The translations under genes and the position numbers were made by a program. Positions 49,807 to 58,651 of a stretch of 64,000 nt of DNA are shown here, in pieces. Below the pieces are notes generated by a model. It worked only from the letters and a program-made list of their open reading frames with translations, had not been told where the DNA came from and searched no databases. Positions within the stretch are counted from its first letter, which is position 1, and the number at the start of each line of letters is the position of its first letter. The DNA is taken from NCBI RefSeq assembly GCF_023631325.1, contig NZ_JALQDG010000041.1:62001-126000 (forward strand). Direction: 5' to 3'. The stretch comes from Caballeronia sp. INDeC2. GTDB taxonomy: Bacteria > Pseudomonadota > Gammaproteobacteria > Burkholderiales > Burkholderiaceae.

Positions 49807-50447
49807 AGCCCGGTTTTGCTCGCTGTGAGTACGAGCCGAAGCCCGAGCATCGCGATCACGCTCGCGGCAATGCGGTCGATCCATTTCCGCGCACGCAGAT
49901 ACATCTCGCGTGGGCGCTTGCTGGAGAAACCTAGCGCGACGACGGTGTACCAGCCCGTCTCGATCGCGAAGACCATCGGCGGCAATACGAAGTAGCACCA
50001 CAGCGGAGGATGTTGCGGCAAGAGCGCCGCGAAGATGCTGCCGTACCAGATGGCGGTCTTCGGATTGCTCAGCTGCGTCGTGAGGCCGAGCCAGAACGAT
50101 TTGCGCGCCCTTCTCGTGAGGGCCGGCGCTTCGGCTTGCGTGGGCATATGCATCGGCTGCGCAGCGCCGCGCCAGATCTTCGACGCGATGTAGATCAGAT
50201 ACAGGCCGCCCGCGATCTTCAGCCCGACGTAGAGCCACTCGACAGCGACGAGCAGGGTATAAAGCCCCGCGAGTGCGATGCCGCCGAAGAAGATGCCGCC
50301 GACACCCATGCCGAGCGCGGTCGCGAGACCATCGGCCCGCGAAATGCCGATCGCATTGCGGGCGACGATCACGAAACTCGGGCCGGGAATCATCGCGCCC
50401 AGCAGCAGCGAGAACAGAATCGCGAATACGGCGGTGGATGGGGTCAT
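49803..50447 (-). CDS. LysE family exporter
   Basis: This 214-residue inner-membrane protein has six predicted helices and a LysE/RhtB-type start (FAILFSLLLGAMIPGPSFVIVARNAIGISR in parts) with the conserved GPSFVIV motif and later QLSNPKTAIWYGSIFAALLP. It would export amino acids or their derivatives. AGGAG precedes the ATG. A copy of the dispersed element lies in its upstream region (50476-50528), and a second overlaps its 3' end (49751-49806). Confidence 0.9.
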   Translation of the reverse strand: MTPSTAVFAILFSLLLGAMIPGPSFVIVARNAIGISRADGLATALGMGVGGIFFGGIALAGLYTLLVAVEWLYVGLKIAGGLYLIYIASKIWRGAAQPMHMPTQAEAPALTRRARKSFWLGLTTQLSNPKTAIWYGSIFAALLPQHPPLWCYFVLPPMVFAIETGWYTVVALGFSSKRPREMYLRARKWIDRIAASVIAMLGLRLVLTASKTGL

Positions 50448-50475
50448 CGGATTGTCTCCTTCTATTGACTACGCT

Positions 50476-50528
50476 CGAATGCGTTTTGAATGCGGCATGT
50501 AGAACGCACGATTGCATTCACGATGCAT
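50476..50528. repeat. Dispersed bipartite motif before LysE gene
   Basis: GAATGCGTTTTGAATGCGG and GATTGCATTCACGATGCATG lie about 32 bases apart between the LysE gene and the diguanylate cyclase remnant. It closely resembles the copy at 35962-36006. Confidence 0.6.
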
Positions 50529-50559
50529 GATACGCGCGACCTCCCGCGTGCGGCTCGCT

Positions 50560-52139
50560 CTACGCGCCGCCGCCCGCGACGCTGTCCTCATGGATCGCAC
50601 GATTGCGTCCGGTGCGCTTGGCAAGATAGAGCGCGGCGTCGGCGCTGTTGAGCAGTTTGAGCGCGTCGTCGATCTGACGCGGCGAGGCGGTCGCTATGCC
50701 GATGCTGATCGTCAGCACGCCGCTGGGCGCAGCGCTGTTGGCGATGGCGAGTTCTTCCACTTTCTCGCGCAGGCGCTCGGCGAACGTGAGCGCGCCGCTC
50801 GCTTCGGCGCCCGCAGCACGACCACGAATTCCTCGCCGCCATAGCGCGCGACGATATCGCCGGGACGCTTCGCTGAATTCTGCATGCAATCGGCCACTGC
50901 GACGAGCGCATCGTCGCCCATCGCGTGACCGTAGGTGTCGTTGTAGAGCTTGAAGTAGTCGACATCGACGAACAACGCGGATAACGGTTGATCGGCGCGA
51001 CGGGCGCGCCGCCATTCGTCGTCGAGCCGGCGGTCCAGCGCGCGGCGGTTGCAAAGGCCGGTGAGCGAATCGGTGCCCGCGAGCCGTTGCAACTTCACCT
51101 GCGCGATCGCCCGCGATCGTAGAGACATCGCGAGCAGCCAGGAGATGACGACAAAGCCGCCGCCGAACATCGTCGTCAGTCCGCCGATGACGATGCTGCG
51201 TTGGCGCCAGCCAGCGAGCACGTCATCCTCCGCGGGCGCGACCGCCGCGATCAGCCGCGTGCCCGGTACGTGCTGGAAGGTATAAAGCCGCCGCACGCCG
51301 TCGAGCGGCGATCTCGAGATGTACGAGCCGGACGGCGTGTCCCGCATCGCCGTGAAGCTCGGCGACCTGGCGACGTATCCGGCGTCGTCCGAGGGCAACG
51401 CGGGCTTGCGCGCGATCATCACGCCGTCCTGCTGCACGATGAACACCGAACCCGACCGGCCGATGTCCACGCGCGAAAGCAGGTTCTTGAAATAGACGAC
51501 GTTCAACGCGATCACCGCGACACCCGCGAACGAACCATCCGGTGCATCGATGCGCCGGCTCAACGCGAGCGAAGCCGTGCCTTTGCGCAGCCGCGACACG
51601 TAAGGCCCTGAAATGAAGAGTCCGGCGTCGGGATGTTCGGCATGAGCCTTGAAGTAATCGCGATCGCTGAACAGCAGGTCGGCATGCTCCGAAGGATCGC
51701 GTTCGACGACGATACGTCCTTCGCGATTCATTACGAACGCACCGCCGACATAGTCCATGCCGGTGGCGCCGTCGAAGAGAACGAGCTTGCGCAGATCGGG
51801 TGGAAGCGCCATCACCGCGGGATTTTGTATGCCGCTCACGATGGTGCGCAGCGACAGGTCGCTCGATTCGACACTGCGCGCGATATCGGCGCTCATGGTG
51901 GCGACGAGGTTGGCCGCTGCCTGATGCGCGTTCTGCAGCGCCTGCGCGCGCCCCTGCCATAGCGCGGCAAACGACAGCACGGCCATTGAAACGGCGATGG
52001 CGGTGCCGATGAGTCCGGCGAGCGCCGGAAACCGCGAGAACGCATCGGCGAAACGCATCGCGGCGGTGCTGTTGCGTCGCATCAGCCGGCGACTGACCAT
52101 GCGTCCGGTCTTGCGAACCGCATTCAATCTGACGCGCAT
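50560..52139 (-). pseudogene. Frameshifted diguanylate cyclase
   Basis: A Cache-type sensor plus GGDEF gene is interrupted by a one-base frameshift at about 50803-50812. From 52139 the frame encodes an N-terminal membrane helix (FPALAGLIGTAIAVSMAVLSF), an extracytoplasmic sensor (IVVERDPSEHADLLFSDRDY), a second membrane helix (GGLTTMFGGGFVVISWLLAM), GTDSLTGLCNRRALD and the active-site GGEEF. Directly after VVVLRA the remaining GGDEF sequence (ALTFAERLREKVEELA, LTISIGIATAS) continues in another frame to 50560. If real, the enzyme is truncated within its catalytic domain; a sequencing error is the alternative. Confidence 0.8.
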
Positions 52140-52335
52140 TCAGGTTCTCCGCGCGACGCCTTTTCCGCACGACCCGGCACGACATGATGTGCGGCACGAT
52201 CACCCTTTGCGTCGAAAAAACTCCGTGTTTCAGGGGGTAGTTGCATACGAAGCGCGTCTGATGAATAAGGTTGCGCGCATTCGCACACCGATTGTAGTCG
52301 CTCGAAGCTCAGCGCATGACGGTAGACGAAGTCGT

Positions 52336-53193
52336 CTACTTCACCAGATGCAGCCGCTTCGTGACGATCGTGCCTTCTTTGCGGTCGACGAGCCACGCCG
52401 CGTCGACTCGTCCATTCAATGTCGATGTCCTGCGCGTGATGTCCGTGGGTTCTTCGTCGGTGGGCGCGCTGTGCTCGACGTCATCGGTCAGATAGGGCGG
52501 CGCGAGGGAGCAGATGAGCACGATCGCGAAGTCGCCGCTGCCACGCTCGTGATCGAAACTCGGGAGCACGATCCGGCCGCTGACGGCCGTCTTGATGCCG
52601 CTTTGCGGCTTCAACTGGATGATATCGAAGGTTTGAACGAATCCCTTCTCCTTGGCCTCGGGCGCAACGACGAGCTTGCGGCCGCTTTGTCCCTTTACCG
52701 TCTGCTTGAGCAGAATGGCGTCGGGATTTTCAGGCGCCGCCAGCGAGACGTTCACCGAAAGCACCTTCTTCTTCGACAGATAGCGCACGCCATATGAAAC
52801 CGGAATGACAAACGTGAAAGTGCGATCGGTCTGCTCGCGCGTCTGACTCGCGCTCACAGCCGCGGACGCGCCTTGCTGCGATTTGCGGAACGGACGCGAG
52901 AGAAATGCCCGTACGCGGTTCGTGATCGACGCCGGTTGTCCCGGCGCGGGATGACCCGCGAGCGCGTCGCGGACGTGCTCGGGATCGTCGCCGGTGAAGT
53001 TCGGACCAAGCGCATCGGCCCACACGATGCCATGCGCCGACGCGCCGCTCGCGGCCTTGACAGCACTCGCCGCATGGCCGCCGTGCGGCGCGGCGGCGAA
53101 AGCGCACATCCATCCGCACGACAACGCGCAGGTCATGCATAGCGCCGCGCCACGTCCACGTTTCAATAGAAGCACCTGCCACTCCTGGCGCAT
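52336..53193 (-). CDS. Exported hypothetical protein
   Basis: This 285-residue protein has a signal peptide (hydrophobic MTCALSCGWMCAFAAA, cleavage near AFAAA|PHGG). A disordered Ala/Gly-rich segment precedes a beta-rich domain with FTFVIPVSYGVRYLSKKKVL, VLPSFDHERGSGDFAIVLIC and a terminal TKRLHLVK. I do not recognise a family. It is likely periplasmic. It is separated from the divergent efflux operon by about 210 bases that contain a copy of the dispersed motif. Confidence 0.7.
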   Translation of the reverse strand: MRQEWQVLLLKRGRGAALCMTCALSCGWMCAFAAAPHGGHAASAVKAASGASAHGIVWADALGPNFTGDDPEHVRDALAGHPAPGQPASITNRVRAFLSRPFRKSQQGASAAVSASQTREQTDRTFTFVIPVSYGVRYLSKKKVLSVNVSLAAPENPDAILLKQTVKGQSGRKLVVAPEAKEKGFVQTFDIIQLKPQSGIKTAVSGRIVLPSFDHERGSGDFAIVLICSLAPPYLTDDVEHSAPTDEEPTDITRRTSTLNGRVDAAWLVDRKEGTIVTKRLHLVK

Positions 53194-53240
53194 CGGGCCG
53201 GTAACGATGAAGTGGCTATCTTAAAACGAAGCGCGCGGAT

Positions 53241-53270
53241 CGGCATCTTGCATGCGTCATATTGAATTCG
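53241..53270. repeat. Single copy of dispersed motif
   Basis: CGGCATCTTGCATGCGTCAT and TTGAATTCG form one motif in the region between the exported hypothetical gene and the efflux operon. The reverse complement of the 60650-60678 copy matches it at about 18 of 24 bases. Confidence 0.5.
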
Positions 53271-53403
53271 ATCCATTGCGAGTGTCGTTTGAGTGCCGAT
53301 AGACAAGTAAAGCCTTCGTAAGCGCAGCAAGTGTCGGCGCTATACTGACCATCCCTTCACGCATCCCGATTCGCGGGGCCATCCCGCGGCGCAAGTCAAT
53401 AAA

Positions 53404-54612
53404 TTGGCTGAACACGACCTAGAAAGACTCAAAATCGACCGGGGACCGTCCGCCGCGATGCCGCGACGCCGGCGCAACTGGCTTCGCTACGCGATCATCC
53501 TCGCGATTCTGCTTGCGCTCGTCGCGGTGGCGTTTCGTCTCGCGGGCCCGCAGGCCGTGGAGACCGCCACCGTCACGTCGGTGTACCCGTCGCAGAGCTA
53601 TACGCTTCTGAACGCCACCGGCTATGTCGTGCCGCAGCGCAAGGCGGCGGTGGCGTCGAAGGGGCAAGGGCGCGTCGAATGGCTCGGCGTTCTGGAAGGC
53701 ACGCCGGTGAAGGAAGGCCAGATCATCGCGCGGCTCGAGAGCGATGACGTGGCCGCGTCGCTCGCGCAGGCGCAGGCGCAGGTCAAAGTCGCGCGGGCCA
53801 ATCTGGAACTCCAGCGCGCCGAGCTGAAGAACGCGGAAGTCGACCTCGCCCGCTACAAGATCCTCGCCCCGCAAGGCGCGATTCCGGCGACGCAGTTCGA
53901 CGCCGCGCTTGCCCGTTACGACAAGGCAAAGGCGTCCATCAACAGCGACGAAGCCGCGATCGTTTCGGCCCAGGCCAACGCGCAGGCCGCGCAAGTGGCC
54001 GTCGATCAGACGGTGATCCGCGCGCCCTTCGACGGCGTCGTGCTGGAGAAGCACGCCAACGTCGGCGACAACATCACGCCGTTCTCGTCGGCGTCGGATA
54101 GCAAGGGCGCGGTCGTCACCATCGCCGACATGAAAACGCTCGAAGTCGAAGCCGATGTCGCCGAGTCGAACATCTCGCGCATCGCCGTCGATCAACCGTG
54201 CGAGATTCAACTCGACGCGCTGCCCGACGTGCGCTTCGCGGGCCGCGTGTCGCGCATCGTGCCGACGGTCGATCGCTCCAAAGCCACCGTGCTCGTGAAA
54301 GTGCGCTTCGTCGAGCGCGACGCGCGCGTGCTGCCCGACATGTCGGCGAAGGTCGCGTTCCTGTCGAAGCCCGTGCCGCCCGAGGAGAAGAAGGCGGTCA
54401 TCGCGGTGCAGCCGAGCGCCGTCGTCACGCGCGACGGCAAGAAGGTGGTCTACGTCGTCGAGCACGACACCGCGCGCGAAGTGCCCGTGACGACGGGCGA
54501 GCGCATCGGCGATCTGCTCGCCGTGCAGGGCGTGAAGCCCGGCGACGTGCTCGTCCTCGCGCCCGGCGACAAGATCAAGGACGGCGCGAAAGTCACCGTG
54601 GCGAAAAAATAG
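53404..54612 (+). CDS. MacA-like periplasmic adaptor
   Basis: This 402-residue HlyD-family membrane-fusion protein has an N-terminal helix (LRYAIILAILLALVAVAF), biotinyl-lipoyl half-motifs (VAFRLAGPQ... and TVIRAPFDGVVLEKHANVG), a coiled-coil hairpin between (AQAQAQVKVARANLELQRAE) and a beta-barrel. It links an inner-membrane ABC pump to an outer-membrane channel. The start appears to be TTG 53404 (LAEHDLERLKIDR); ATG 53458 is the fallback. It is the first of four genes (adaptor, ATPase, two permeases). No TolC-type gene is nearby. Confidence 0.9.
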   Translation: MAEHDLERLKIDRGPSAAMPRRRRNWLRYAIILAILLALVAVAFRLAGPQAVETATVTSVYPSQSYTLLNATGYVVPQRKAAVASKGQGRVEWLGVLEGTPVKEGQIIARLESDDVAASLAQAQAQVKVARANLELQRAELKNAEVDLARYKILAPQGAIPATQFDAALARYDKAKASINSDEAAIVSAQANAQAAQVAVDQTVIRAPFDGVVLEKHANVGDNITPFSSASDSKGAVVTIADMKTLEVEADVAESNISRIAVDQPCEIQLDALPDVRFAGRVSRIVPTVDRSKATVLVKVRFVERDARVLPDMSAKVAFLSKPVPPEEKKAVIAVQPSAVVTRDGKKVVYVVEHDTAREVPVTTGERIGDLLAVQGVKPGDVLVLAPGDKIKDGAKVTVAKK

Positions 54613-54613
54613 C

Positions 54614-55306
54614 GTGAGCACGACGCCTCTCGTTCAGATCAGCCACGTCGTGAAGTCCTATCGGCGCGGCGTGCAGACGGTGCCGGTGCTGACCGACATC
54701 ACGCTATCCATCGCGGAAGGGAATTTCGTCGCGCTGATGGGGCCATCGGGTTCGGGCAAGAGCACCTTGCTCAATCTGATCGCGGGCATCGACCGGCCCG
54801 ATAGCGGCGAGTTGCTCGTCGGCGGACTCGATATCACGCGCCTGCCCGAAGCCGCGCTCGCGGACTGGCGCGCGGCGAACGTCGGCTTCATCTTCCAGTT
54901 CTATAACCTGATGCCGGTGTTGTCCGCATTCGAGAACGTCGAATTGCCGTTGATGCTGACGCGCCTCTCGCGTCACGAACGGCGCGAGCGCGTCGCGATG
55001 GTGCTCGACATGGTCAACATGGCGGACCGCATGAGCCACTATCCGTCGGAGCTGTCGGGCGGACAGCAGCAGCGCGTCGCGATCGCGCGGGCGCTTATCA
55101 CGGACCCGAAGCTGATCGTCGCCGACGAACCGACCGGTGATCTCGACCGCAACTCCGCCGCGGACGTCCTCACGATGCTGCAACGCCTGAACGACAAGCT
55201 CGGCAAGACCATCATCATGGTGACCCACGATGCCCACGCGGCGGGCGCGGCGAAGGCGCTCGTGCATCTGGAGAAGGGCGAGCTGATCGATGGAACCACG
55301 CGCTAA
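54614..55306 (+). CDS. ABC transporter ATP-binding protein (MacB/LolD type)
   Basis: This 230-residue ATPase shows Walker A GPSGSGKST, Q-loop FIFQFYNLMPVL, signature LSGGQQQR, Walker B KLIVADEPTGDLD and the switch histidine in MVTHD. The FQFYNLMPVL segment places it with LolD/MacB-type exporters. The start is GTG 54614, one base after the adaptor stop. It powers the two permeases encoded downstream. Confidence 0.95.
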   Translation: MSTTPLVQISHVVKSYRRGVQTVPVLTDITLSIAEGNFVALMGPSGSGKSTLLNLIAGIDRPDSGELLVGGLDITRLPEAALADWRAANVGFIFQFYNLMPVLSAFENVELPLMLTRLSRHERRERVAMVLDMVNMADRMSHYPSELSGGQQQRVAIARALITDPKLIVADEPTGDLDRNSAADVLTMLQRLNDKLGKTIIMVTHDAHAAGAAKALVHLEKGELIDGTTR

Positions 55307-55312
55307 GCCATC

Positions 55313-56467
55313 ATGTTCGTCCTCAAGCTGATTCTGCGCAACGCGATGCGGCACAAGCTGCGCACCACGCTCACGGTGCGTGGCCTCACGATCGCCGTGC
55401 TCGCTTACGGCCTGCTGCATACGGTCGTGGATGCGTGGTATGCGGGCGCGGCGGCGGCGTCGAACGCGCGGCTCGTCACGCGCAATGCGATCTCGCTCGT
55501 GTTTCCCTTGCCGCTCGCGTACGAGAACCGCATACGCGGCGTCGATGGCGTGACGCTCGTCGCGCGTTCGAACTGGTTCGGCGGCGTCTATCGCGATCCG
55601 AAGAATTTCTTCGCGCAGTTCGCCGTGTCGGATAATTATCTCGATCTCTATCCCGAGTTCATCGTCCCGGATCAGCAACGCGCCGATTATCGGCGCGATC
55701 GCAAGGGCGCGCTCATCGGCCGGCAGCTCGCGGATCAATACGGCTTCAAGGTCGGCGACGTCATTCCGTTGAAGGGCACGATCTATCCCGGCACGTGGGA
55801 CTTCGTCGTGCGGGGCATCATGGAAGGGCGCGATGAGTCGACCATCACGCGGCAACTCGTCTTTCACTACGACTATCTGAACGAGACGATCCGCAAGACG
55901 ACCAAGCGCAACGTCGATCAGGTCGGCGTGTATGTGGTCGGCATCAAGGACCCGGACGAAGCCGCTGCCGTCTCGCGCAATATCGACAACGTCTTCAGGA
56001 ACTCGCTCGCCGAAACGCTTACCGAGACGGAGCAGGCGTTTCAGCTCGGCTTCGTCGCGATGTCCAATCAGATCATCGCGGCGATACGCGTCGTGTCATA
56101 CGTAGTCATCCTTATCATCATGGCCGTGATGGCGAACGCGATGGCAATGAGCGCGCGCGAGCGCACCACCGAATACGCGACGCTGAAGGCGCTGGGCTTC
56201 GGCCCGGGCTTTCTGTCGATGCTCGTGTTCGGCGAGTCGATGGCGATCTGCGCGATCGGCGGCGGCATCGGCATTCTGGCTACGCCGCCGATGGCCGAAG
56301 TCTTCAAGCACGCGACAGGCGGCGTGTTCCCGGTCTTCATGGTGTCCCGCGAGACCATGCTCTTGCAGGCCGCGTGCGCGTTCGTGGTGGCGATGGCGGC
56401 GGCGATCGTGCCGGCGGTGCAGGCGAGCCGCGTGCGCATCGTCGAAGGCCTGCGGGCGATCGGCTGA
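55313..56467 (+). CDS. ABC transporter permease (FtsX/MacB type)
   Basis: This 384-residue permease has an N-terminal helix (TLTVRGLTIAVLAYGLLHTV), a periplasmic MacB-like domain and three C-terminal helices of the FtsX type. The conserved loop ERTTEYATLKALGFGPGFL joins helices two and three. It begins 6 bases after the ATPase gene. It is one half of a heterodimeric transporter with the next permease, working with the adaptor on periplasmic or membrane substrates. Confidence 0.9.
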   Translation: MFVLKLILRNAMRHKLRTTLTVRGLTIAVLAYGLLHTVVDAWYAGAAAASNARLVTRNAISLVFPLPLAYENRIRGVDGVTLVARSNWFGGVYRDPKNFFAQFAVSDNYLDLYPEFIVPDQQRADYRRDRKGALIGRQLADQYGFKVGDVIPLKGTIYPGTWDFVVRGIMEGRDESTITRQLVFHYDYLNETIRKTTKRNVDQVGVYVVGIKDPDEAAAVSRNIDNVFRNSLAETLTETEQAFQLGFVAMSNQIIAAIRVVSYVVILIIMAVMANAMAMSARERTTEYATLKALGFGPGFLSMLVFGESMAICAIGGGIGILATPPMAEVFKHATGGVFPVFMVSRETMLLQAACAFVVAMAAAIVPAVQASRVRIVEGLRAIG

Positions 56468-56476
56468 GGACGCGCG

Positions 56477-57643
56477 ATGGCCATTCCCGTTTCCTACGTT
56501 GCACGCAATCTCTGGGCGCGCCGTCTCACGACGATGCTGACCGCAGGCGGTCTCGCGCTCGTCGTGTTCGTCTTCGCGACCGTGCTGATGCTCGACGCGG
56601 GGCTCAAGAAGACGCTCGTCTCGACCGGCGAAGCGGACAACGTCGTCGTGATCCGCAAGGGCGCGGAAACGGAGATCCAGAGCGCGATCGACCGCAATCA
56701 GGCTAACGTGATGGAGATGCATCCCTCGGTCGCGATGAACGGCGACGGCGCGCCGCTCGCATCGAAGGAAACCGTGGTGCTGATCTCGCTCACCAAGCTC
56801 GGCACGAACACGCCCGCGAACGTGGTGATTCGCGGCGTCTCGCCGATGGGCGTGCAACTGCGTCCACAAGTGAAGCTCACGGCAGGGCGCATGTTCCGGC
56901 GCGGATCGTCGGAGATCATCGTCGGGAGCAGCATCGCGAAGGGATTCGGCGCTACGCGCATCGGCGATCACCTGCGTTTCGCGCAACGCGACTGGACGGT
57001 CGTCGGTCATTTCGATGCGGGCGGCAGCGGCTTCGATTCGGAAATCTGGGGCGACGTCGATCAGTTGATGCAATCGTTCCGGCGCACGAGCTTTTCGTCG
57101 ATGGTCGTGCGACTCGCGCGCAGCGACGCGTTCGAGCGCTTCAAAGCCGATATCGACGTGGACCCGCGTCTCGCCGATGAAGCGAAGCGCGAACAGGTCT
57201 TCTACGGCGATCAGTCGAAGGCGCTGTCGACGTTCATCAATATCCTCGGCTTCACGTTGTCGATCATCTTTTCGATCGCCGCGATGATCGGCGCGATGAT
57301 CACGATGTACGCGTCCGTGGCCAATCGCGTCGCGGAGATCGGCACACTGCGCGCGCTCGGCTTCAAGCGTTTCGACGTGCTCGGGGCGTTCCTGCTCGAA
57401 GCGTTGTTGCTCGGATTGGTCGGCGGAGTCGCAGGGCTTTGTTGCGCCGCGCTCATGCAGTTCGCTTCGTTCTCGACCACCAATTTCCAGACCTTCGCGG
57501 ACCTGTCGTTTCGATTCATTCTGACGCCTTCGGTCATTGCGAGGACGCTCGGATTCTCGCTCGTGATGGGACTGGTCGGCGGCTTTCTGCCGGCGTTGCG
57601 CGCGTCGAGGATGAACATCGTCGATGCATTGCGGGCGCGATGA
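56477..57643 (+). CDS. ABC transporter permease (FtsX/MacB type)
   Basis: This 388-residue second permease of the operon has an N-terminal helix (TMLTAGGLALVVFVFATVLM), a periplasmic domain (MEMHPSVAMNGDGAPLASKE region) and three C-terminal helices with the loop VAEIGTLRALGFKRFD. It is similar in build to but clearly different in sequence from its neighbour, so the pump is likely a heterodimer. A stem ATCGATGC-N18-GCATCGAT downstream (57661-57694) may end the transcript. Confidence 0.9.
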   Translation: MAIPVSYVARNLWARRLTTMLTAGGLALVVFVFATVLMLDAGLKKTLVSTGEADNVVVIRKGAETEIQSAIDRNQANVMEMHPSVAMNGDGAPLASKETVVLISLTKLGTNTPANVVIRGVSPMGVQLRPQVKLTAGRMFRRGSSEIIVGSSIAKGFGATRIGDHLRFAQRDWTVVGHFDAGGSGFDSEIWGDVDQLMQSFRRTSFSSMVVRLARSDAFERFKADIDVDPRLADEAKREQVFYGDQSKALSTFINILGFTLSIIFSIAAMIGAMITMYASVANRVAEIGTLRALGFKRFDVLGAFLLEALLLGLVGGVAGLCCAALMQFASFSTTNFQTFADLSFRFILTPSVIARTLGFSLVMGLVGGFLPALRASRMNIVDALRAR

Positions 57644-57660
57644 TTCGGTTTCCCCGAACG

Positions 57661-57694
57661 ATCGATGCAGAACTATTGAATTTTCAGCATCGAT
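57661..57694 (+). terminator. Possible terminator after permease operon
   Basis: ATCGATGC and GCATCGAT form a perfect 8-bp stem with an 18-base AT-rich loop, 17 bases past the last permease stop. There is no T tract. It could be a weak terminator or a regulator site for the tautomerase gene. Confidence 0.35.
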
Positions 57695-57749
57695 AGCGCG
57701 GCGTAGAGTGGCAAGCATTCATCGCTTTCGATCCAGAAGGAGAACGCTC

Positions 57750-58142
57750 ATGCCGCTCGTCAGAATCTCACTCGTGAAAGGCAAGCCGCGAGATCATATC
57801 CGCGCGATCTCGAACGGCGTTCACGAAGCGCTCGTCGAAGCGTTCAAGGTGCCCGCCGACGACCGCTTCCAGTTGATTCAGGAACACGACCGCGACGACT
57901 TCATCTACGATCGCGGATATCTCGGCGTCGAACGTAGCGATGACCTCGTGTTCATTCACATCACCGCGAGCGACTGGCGCGACACGGCGACCAAGAAGGC
58001 GTTCTATAAGACGCTGGCCGCGAAGCTCGCGAGATCGCCCGGCTTGCGTCCCGAGGACGTGTTAATCGTGCTCGCGCCGAATCGCCGCGAGGACTGGTCG
58101 TTCGGACGCGGACTCGCACAGTACGTGGAGGACGCGCCCTAA
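57750..58142 (+). CDS. Tautomerase family protein
   Basis: This 130-residue protein starts MPLVRISLVKGKP, so after Met removal Pro1 is the catalytic base of the tautomerase (4-oxalocrotonate tautomerase/MIF) superfamily. Length matches the longer double-motif members (VPADDRFQLIQEHDRDDFIY and a later VLIVLAPNRREDWSFG). AAGGAGA is 9 bases before the ATG at 57750; upstream in-frame codons are not needed. The substrate is unknown. It is followed closely by a GFA gene. Confidence 0.9.
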   Translation: MPLVRISLVKGKPRDHIRAISNGVHEALVEAFKVPADDRFQLIQEHDRDDFIYDRGYLGVERSDDLVFIHITASDWRDTATKKAFYKTLAAKLARSPGLRPEDVLIVLAPNRREDWSFGRGLAQYVEDAP

Positions 58143-58170
58143 CAAAAACCGCCAAGGAGACAGAGCCACG

Positions 58171-58542
58171 ATGAACCCGACGATCCTGAAAGGCGCGTGC
58201 CATTGCGGCGCGGTGACCTTCGAAGTCGAAACGCCGCCCGAGCCGGCCGCACGCTGCAATTGCAGCTTTTGCCGGCGTCGCGGCGCGGTGATGTCGCCGC
58301 CGTTCCTCAAGGACAAACTGCGCGTCCTTTCAGGCGAAAGCGAACTCGCGCAGTACCGGTTCAACTCGCAAGTCGCGAAACATTTCTTTTGCAAGCACTG
58401 TGGAATTTACACGTTCCATCAGACGCGCTCGAATCCCGACAACTGGTGCGTGAACCTTGGCTGCATCGATGGCGTCGATGCCTATTCCATCGATGCGCCC
58501 GTTGCGGACGGTGCGAGTCACTCCGTCGTTGCAAAAACATAG
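58171..58542 (+). CDS. GFA family (glutathione-dependent formaldehyde-activating-like) protein
   Basis: This 123-residue zinc-binding protein of the GFA/CENP-V family has the cysteine set GACHCG, CNCSFCRRRG and FFCKHCGIYTF. AAGGAGAC lies before the ATG. The family includes S-(hydroxymethyl)glutathione synthase but most members have unproved functions. It starts 28 bases after the tautomerase gene and may be co-transcribed with it. Confidence 0.9.
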   Translation: MNPTILKGACHCGAVTFEVETPPEPAARCNCSFCRRRGAVMSPPFLKDKLRVLSGESELAQYRFNSQVAKHFFCKHCGIYTFHQTRSNPDNWCVNLGCIDGVDAYSIDAPVADGASHSVVAKT

Positions 58543-58651
58543 CGGCGGTGGGAACGCCGCGTGCTACATCGCGGCACCCACAAGCCGTTCGCGTTCGATG
58601 CCCCGATGCGCCAGCGTTTGCAGACGAACGGCCTCCAATAACGACACTCAC

